NCBI GenBank assembly: GCA_003218935.1
Contig: QHPA01000340.1
Location: 1 to 9,732 of the forward strand
Length of the DNA: 9,732 bases
Source of the DNA: Verrucomicrobiota bacterium
Lineage (GTDB): Bacteria > Verrucomicrobiota > Verrucomicrobiia > Limisphaerales > AV2
Direction: 5' to 3'
Positions 6,503 through 9,732 of this stretch are shown piece by piece. Every line of letters begins with the position of its first letter. Within the stretch, counting starts at the first letter, position 1. A program made the position numbers and the translations under genes. The notes under the pieces are model-generated. The model ran no database searches. It saw only the letters and a program-made list of their open reading frames with translations, and had not been told where the DNA came from.

Positions 6503-7387
6503 TCACTTCGCGATCAAATCAAATTTGAGCAGCAGGTCAGTAAGCGCGGCGTTGAACTCGGCGGGTTTCTCCAACATGAGCCAGTGCCCCACGCCATCTA
6601 TCGTGCGGTAGTCTGTCTTCGACGAAAGGGAACGGACGTAAGCTTTGTATTCATCGCTCCACATCGGGTTTGGGGCGTTGATGACGAGGACGGGGACGGT
6701 CACTTTTTTCAAGTCCCAATCGGGGTGGTCCGCGCCGAACATCCCTTCCATCGCGCCGAGCATCACGTATTGCGGTGTGGCGAGAAGTTCGGACACGACG
6801 CGGTCGCGCAAGGCTTCGGTGCCAGGAATGGGAAACATGGTGCCCAGGAATTGCCTGGTGTGCTCGCGATATTCCGGTGTGCGAAACGGCGCGATGAATT
6901 GTTCGGCTTGTTCGGGCGACATTTTGGGCCGGCGCAGGGTGCCGTCCACGGCCACGAGCGCGGCGACTTTCTCGGGCGCTTGCTTGTAAATGCGGCAGAT
7001 CACCGGCGCGCCCATGCTGTGGCCGACGAGCGTGGTTTTGTCCACGTGCGCATCGCGCATCACGGCCAGCACCGCGCTGGCGAAGAAGTCCATGGTGTAC
7101 TCGACGTGCGGCTTGTCGCTTTGGCCATGGCCGGGCAGGTCCACGAGGATGAGCCGCGCGTGCCCGGCCAACTCCGGCACTTGCTCGCGCCAGAAATCGG
7201 CGTTGCCTGCCCAGCAGTGGACAAACACGATCGTGTGACTGCCTTTGCCTTCGATCAGGTAGTGGACTTTGTTCGTGCCGAAGGAGACGAAGTGGGATCC
7301 GCTGGCGCTGGCCGCGTACTGCGGACCAGCGTAGCCGGTGAGCAGGAGAAAGGTGGTGGCGACGGAGGAAAAGATGGCTTTGTTCAA
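6503..7387 (-). CDS. Exported alpha/beta hydrolase
   Basis: A 294-aa alpha/beta-hydrolase-fold protein, probably an esterase-like enzyme of unknown substrate. A signal peptide is seen at about 1-26 (hydrophobic core SSVATTFLLLTGYAG), indicating export. Motifs: oxyanion-hole loop HCWAGN (57-62, in place of HGxxG), DLPGHGQSDKP (83-93), nucleophile elbow GHSMGAP (122-128, Ser124), and GVGHWLMLEKP (265-275, catalytic His268). The catalytic acid is not obvious: the strand VPVLVINAPNPMW (231-243) has no Asp at the usual position, with D245 just beyond it as the nearest candidate. The start is TTG at 7387; no ATG or GTG lies in frame upstream before a stop, and TTG places the signal peptide correctly. 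There is no Shine-Dalgarno. It sits between a 119-nt palindromic gap upstream and the propeller gene downstream, all on one strand. Confidence 0.92.
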   Translation of the reverse strand: MNKAIFSSVATTFLLLTGYAGPQYAASASGSHFVSFGTNKVHYLIEGKGSHTIVFVHCWAGNADFWREQVPELAGHARLILVDLPGHGQSDKPHVEYTMDFFASAVLAVMRDAHVDKTTLVGHSMGAPVICRIYKQAPEKVAALVAVDGTLRRPKMSPEQAEQFIAPFRTPEYREHTRQFLGTMFPIPGTEALRDRVVSELLATPQYVMLGAMEGMFGADHPDWDLKKVTVPVLVINAPNPMWSDEYKAYVRSLSSKTDYRTIDGVGHWLMLEKPAEFNAALTDLLLKFDLIAK

Positions 7388-7417
7388 AGGGGCTTGGTCG
7401 ATTTGTTGGTTTATTGA

Positions 7418-7480
7418 CCCAGGGCGGCGCTCACTCCGGTTCGATTGCCCGGGGTGGACGTCTTTCGGGCTTTCATCCCG
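7418..7480. repeat. Palindromic intergenic element (two hairpins)
   Basis: CCCAGGGC (7418-7425) can pair with GCCCGGGG (7447-7454) with one mismatch, and CGGG (7466-7469) with CCCG (7477-7480). Together they fill most of the 119-nt gap between the exported 113-aa protein gene and the hydrolase gene. The composition differs from flanking coding DNA and resembles the dispersed palindromic elements common between genes in Planctomycetes and Verrucomicrobia. Copy number cannot be judged from one window. It may act as an mRNA hairpin within or between transcription units. Confidence 0.4.
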
Positions 7481-7506
7481 CTCGGTGGTGCATCGGAAGA
7501 ACGCAG

Positions 7507-7848
7507 TTATTCAACCTTCTTAAGCGAGAGCAGCCCGACCTGCTTTATTTTCCACCCCGTGGCTGCTTTCGTGTATTCGACCCGCGCATCCGCAGAGTAT
7601 TTGCCGCCGGCTTTTGCCGCCTGCAATTGCAGCACGATGGTGTACACACGTTTTTGCGAGTCTTCGGTTTTCTTCTGGATCGTCAGCGTTTTGATCTGGT
7701 CAACTGACTGAAACTTCCAGCATTTCTCCCGGCCGCCCATGCACTGGCCAATCAGGTCGGATTTTAACTGGTCCACTTCTGATGCCTGCGTCGCAGCCGC
7801 CAGTGAACCCGCCACGACCATCGTCCACAACCAAGTTATCATTTTCAT
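7507..7848 (-). CDS. Small exported protein of unknown function
   Basis: A 113-aa protein that I do not recognise. It has a clear signal peptide (1-22, core WLWTMVVAGSLAAA, likely cleavage after TQA) and a mature part of about 91 residues. The mature domain has two cysteines, C36 and C43 (GQCMGGREKCWKF), suited to a disulfide, followed by alternating strands: IKTLTIQKK (52-60), VYTIVLQLQ (68-76), ADARVEYTK (86-94) and WKIKQVGLLSLK (99-110). This suggests a small beta-sheet domain in the periplasm. The ATG at 7848 is preceded by a good Shine-Dalgarno, GGAG 6 nt upstream. It begins only 12 nt after the stop of the di-haem lipoprotein gene, so the two are very probably cotranscribed and may work together. 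The partnership is inferred from spacing. Confidence 0.85.
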   Translation of the reverse strand: MKMITWLWTMVVAGSLAAATQASEVDQLKSDLIGQCMGGREKCWKFQSVDQIKTLTIQKKTEDSQKRVYTIVLQLQAAKAGGKYSADARVEYTKAATGWKIKQVGLLSLKKVE

Positions 7849-7860
7849 CGTTCGCTCCGT

Positions 7861-8958
7861 TTAAATTGTTTCCAGGAATTTCAGCAGCGCTTGCTTGTCC
7901 TTTTCTGTCAGTGCCTTGAACCTGTCCCGCGAGTTGCGGGCCTCTCCGTCGTGGCGCTCGATGGCTTCCTGCACCGTTTTGGCGCTCCCGTCGTGCAGGA
8001 ACTGCTCGCGGAAGCGCAGTCCCATCAGCATTTCCGTCCGGAACTCCGACGGATGTGCCTGCTCCAGACAGATGTCGGCAAGTGCGGACCCCATATCATG
8101 CACCATTAAATCCGAATACAGCGCCAGGGTCTTCCTGTGCAGGGCCTTGCTGGTGCTCGGACCGGTGTTCATTTTCGGCAGATGGCACACGACACAATCC
8201 AGATGCGCGAAAAGCTTCCGGCCACGCCGGGCGAGGTGCAAGTCGGTATGGTTTGTGAAGATCTGCTGAGGAGGAGGCGCCAGGAATCGGGTGAATGCGG
8301 TCACTTTCTCGATGTCTTCGACGGTGATTTCAGGGTCCGGCGCCGGATCGGTGCCTGGCGGGCCCGCGTTGAAATCCGACAGTGCGGCCACCGCGGCCTT
8401 TCGACCGAACCGTCCGACCCGCCCATCAATCGTGCGGTTGGCATGGCCGGCGATTCCCTCGCCCTTGGCGCCGTGGCGAGGTTCGTGTGAGAGAATAGTT
8501 GCTTCGGGGATGGCATCCACCAGCCCGAAACCAAACAGCGGGGGCGTAGAGCGGTGCGCTTGCGCGGTGGCGCCCGGCGGGATTTGCTCCTTCATTATCC
8601 CTTTGGCTTGCAGCAACGGAGTCGCATTCTGTTGGATCACCGGCCCTCCCTGATCGAACAGGGGATCACAAGAGTTCGGAGCGACGAACCGTGTGGCATG
8701 AATCTCAATTTCATCGCCCACGCCGCCGACCACCGGGGCTTCGTGACATTGGGCGCAGGAATTCGCGTTGAACAACGGCCCAAGGCCGTCCTGCGGCGTG
8801 AAAACCCGCTCGAAAACCTTCTTGCCTTCCTCGAATTGCGCGCGTTCCGCCCGCGACAGATCCGCCAGCGGCTCGCCAAGGTTTGGCTGCTTCGGCGACT
8901 TGCATGCGCAAAGCAGCAGACTCAAAAGCAAGACAGCAAGAGTTGGTTTGGCTCTCAT
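7861..8958 (-). CDS. Di-haem cytochrome c lipoprotein, DUF1111 / di-haem oxidoreductase (MauG/peroxidase-like)
   Basis: A 365-aa c-type cytochrome, probably an electron-transfer oxidoreductase on the periplasmic side of a membrane. A lipoprotein signal is seen: basic start, LAVLLLSLLL, then lipobox LCAC with acylated Cys19. Two haem-c motifs are present: CAQCH (68-72) and CVVCH (255-259). Family landmarks are TPPLFGFGLVDAI (138-150), GRVGRFGRKA (179-188), FLAPPP (225-230), DLMVHDMG (283-290), and the C-terminal FLHDGSAKTVQEAIERHDGEA (320-340). The start is ATG at 8958, chosen because AAGGA lies 6 nt upstream and the signal peptide then begins properly; a longer open frame to 9054 lacks both. 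An odd point is that between GRFGRKA and the second haem motif, the DMGITN-type segment usual in this family seems missing, with FNAGPPGTDPAPDPE in its place. Substrate is unknown. Confidence 0.92.
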   Translation of the reverse strand: MRAKPTLAVLLLSLLLCACKSPKQPNLGEPLADLSRAERAQFEEGKKVFERVFTPQDGLGPLFNANSCAQCHEAPVVGGVGDEIEIHATRFVAPNSCDPLFDQGGPVIQQNATPLLQAKGIMKEQIPPGATAQAHRSTPPLFGFGLVDAIPEATILSHEPRHGAKGEGIAGHANRTIDGRVGRFGRKAAVAALSDFNAGPPGTDPAPDPEITVEDIEKVTAFTRFLAPPPQQIFTNHTDLHLARRGRKLFAHLDCVVCHLPKMNTGPSTSKALHRKTLALYSDLMVHDMGSALADICLEQAHPSEFRTEMLMGLRFREQFLHDGSAKTVQEAIERHDGEARNSRDRFKALTEKDKQALLKFLETI

Positions 8959-9007
8959 TTCTTTTCCTTTCGAGTGATAGGAATCGACTCTTTTTTGCGC
9001 TGCATTT

Positions 9008-9036
9008 AAAGTAACCTCCCGTCGGCCCTGCCTCAA
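9008..9036 (-). promoter_or_regulatory. Weak candidate promoter for the di-haem lipoprotein operon
   Basis: Reading leftward, TTGAGG (9036-9031, 4/6) is followed after 17 nt by TACTTT (9013-9008, 3/6). This would give a leader of about 45 nt before the ATG at 8958, which carries a good Shine-Dalgarno. Spacing is ideal but both hexamers are weak, so this is a low-confidence suggestion. It is the only reasonable candidate I see between the gene and the decayed Calx-beta repeat. Confidence 0.25.
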
Positions 9037-9124
9037 GACAAAGTTTCCGCCCAACGGCGCAGCGATTTCCCGGTAGCAGCGATCTGCTGCGGTTGTGATA
9101 GTTGAAATGGTTCGAATTCCCGCG

Positions 9125-9349
9125 AATCGTCACAAATAGGGTCTTTTCCCCACCGCCGGGCATCACCGATCCGCTCAATGTTCGATAATCCACTACGTTC
9201 TACGCATTGCCGCCCGGCGTATATTTCACCGTCAGCGCCGCTGCGGGGGTCCTCCCCTTGCCGCTGACGATCAACACGCCTGGGTCAACTGACCCTGACG
9301 CACGCGAGACCGAAGCCACGACCGACACCCACGCTCGATTGTCGGAAGA
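9125..9349 (-). pseudogene. Decayed Calx-beta repeat cut off by a nonsense codon
   Basis: Reading on in the same frame past the TGA at 9352-9350 gives a sequence clearly homologous to the preceding repeat: RAWVSVVASVSRASGSVDPG against RTWVSVVASDQRASGSGDIG, and NVVDYRTLSGSV against NGVDYQTLPGSV. The DNA keeps the exact 348-nt offset of the repeats; for example, the same 24-base block begins at 9310 and at 9658. A second in-frame stop, TAG at 9202-9200, stands where the intact repeat has CAG. Similarity fades after about 9125. No start codon or ribosome site suggests independent expression, so this is non-coding remnant DNA of the larger gene. Apart from this remnant and the promoter candidate, nothing else is seen in the 391 nt from 8959 to 9349. 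Confidence 0.8.
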
Positions 9350-9732
9350 TCAGTTGTTGCCCGCAATGGTCACGGTGGTGTAATTGGGCGTGCCCACGAT
9401 GTAGCCCGGGCCTTGTTCCAGCATCAAAAACACGTCCTTGTCGATTGGCCATCGCGAAGGACCTGTTGGAACCACCTTCACGTCCGCGGAGGATGCGCCG
9501 GCAGGAATCGTCACCGAGCCGGGCAAGGTTTGATAATCCACGCCGTTCTGCGGGGTGCCACCCAGGCTGTAGCGCACCGTCACCGCCGACGCCGTGCCGC
9601 CGCCGGTGCGACTGACGGTGAACACGCCAATGTCACCTGAGCCTGACGCACGTTGGTCCGAAGCCACGACCGACACCCACGTTCGAGTGTCGGCAGGTTG
9701 GTTGTTGCCCGCAATGGTCAAGGTGGCGTAAT
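9350..9732 (-). CDS. C-terminal end of a Calx-beta repeat protein, 5' part outside window
   Basis: The frame is open to the right edge, so only the last 126 residues are visible, starting within the end of one repeat (YATLTIAGNN) and covering one full further repeat to YTTVTIAGNN-stop. The repeat period is 116 aa (348 nt). The motif set GDIGVFTVSRTGG, VTVRYSLGGTPQNGVDY and LPGSVTIPAGASSADVKVVP is the classic Calx-beta domain, which binds Ca2+ through acidic residues in cell-surface or secreted proteins. The NGVDY and VTIPAG motifs are diagnostic. No sorting domain or membrane anchor follows, because the stop falls precisely at a repeat boundary. A TTG near 9721 lies inside a repeat and is not a start. 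The full protein is probably large, exported and adhesive or scaffold-like; this is inference from the family. Confidence 0.87.
   Translation of the reverse strand, partial: YATLTIAGNNQPADTRTWVSVVASDQRASGSGDIGVFTVSRTGGGTASAVTVRYSLGGTPQNGVDYQTLPGSVTIPAGASSADVKVVPTGPSRWPIDKDVFLMLEQGPGYIVGTPNYTTVTIAGNN

Noticed and set aside
6584..7417. Rightward open frame (277 codons)
   Set aside because: It is antisense to the alpha/beta hydrolase, which has a catalytic Ser/His and a signal peptide.
8959..9054. N-terminal extension of the di-haem protein to an upstream start at 9054
   Set aside because: It would bury the lipoprotein signal behind 32 residues. The ATG at 8958 has a proper Shine-Dalgarno and lipobox spacing.
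8711..9193. Leftward open frame of 160 codons spanning the region upstream of the di-haem gene
   Set aside because: Its first part is the decayed Calx-beta repeat and its later part overlaps the di-haem gene out of frame. It is a chance junction rather than a gene.
9310..9681. Regularly spaced similar blocks resembling a repeat array (CRISPR-like)
   Set aside because: The two blocks are 348 nt apart and lie in the same frame of a Calx-beta protein and its decayed copy. They are protein-domain repeats.

Overview
The window reads as chromosomal DNA from a G+C-rich Gram-negative bacterium, most likely Verrucomicrobiota (Pedosphaera/Limisphaerales-like). This is inferred from gene content: a secreted PQQ-type beta-propeller protein with an N-terminal WPQWRGP motif, a di-haem lipoprotein of the DUF1111 type, a Calx-beta repeat protein, a stand-alone Ser/Thr kinase, and genes that mostly lack Shine-Dalgarno sites. 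No rRNA, tRNA, CRISPR array, transposase or phage gene was seen.

Left block (1-2979, all leftward): a soluble Ser/Thr protein kinase, an N-carbamoylputrescine amidase (aguB type) whose ATG directly follows the kinase stop codon, and, after a 149-nt gap, an RmlD-like NAD(P)-dependent sugar reductase that runs off the left edge. The kinase is divergent from a rightward HU gene (3225-3512). The 245-nt region between them holds a 12-bp inverted repeat beside the best HU promoter candidate. HU ends in a clear intrinsic terminator.

Middle (3649-5167): a PanE/ApbA-type ketopantoate reductase gene reads rightward but appears to lack the central catalytic Lys/Asn block. It converges on, and overlaps by 17 nt, a leftward gene for a small cysteine-containing protein of unknown function. 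The 222 nt beyond that gene contain a long imperfect hairpin and two short hairpins instead of a gene.

Right block (5168-8958, all leftward): in transcription order, a di-haem cytochrome c lipoprotein, a 113-aa exported protein 12 nt downstream, an exported alpha/beta hydrolase, and an exported PQQ-type beta-propeller protein. All four carry export signals, so this looks like an envelope or periplasm cluster. The first two genes form a convincing operon. The others are separated by a repeat-like palindromic element (119-nt gap) and a 66-nt gap.

Right edge (9125-9732): the C-terminal end of a Calx-beta repeat protein entering from the right, with a 348-nt repeat period. A stop codon sits exactly at a repeat boundary, and the next repeat is still recognisable in frame but decayed, with a second stop. 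The array therefore appears to have been shortened by nonsense mutation.

No complete undescribed system can be demonstrated here. The most interesting items are the abutting kinase-amidase pair, the altered PanE and di-haem proteins, the decaying Calx-beta array, and the hairpin-rich intergenic elements.
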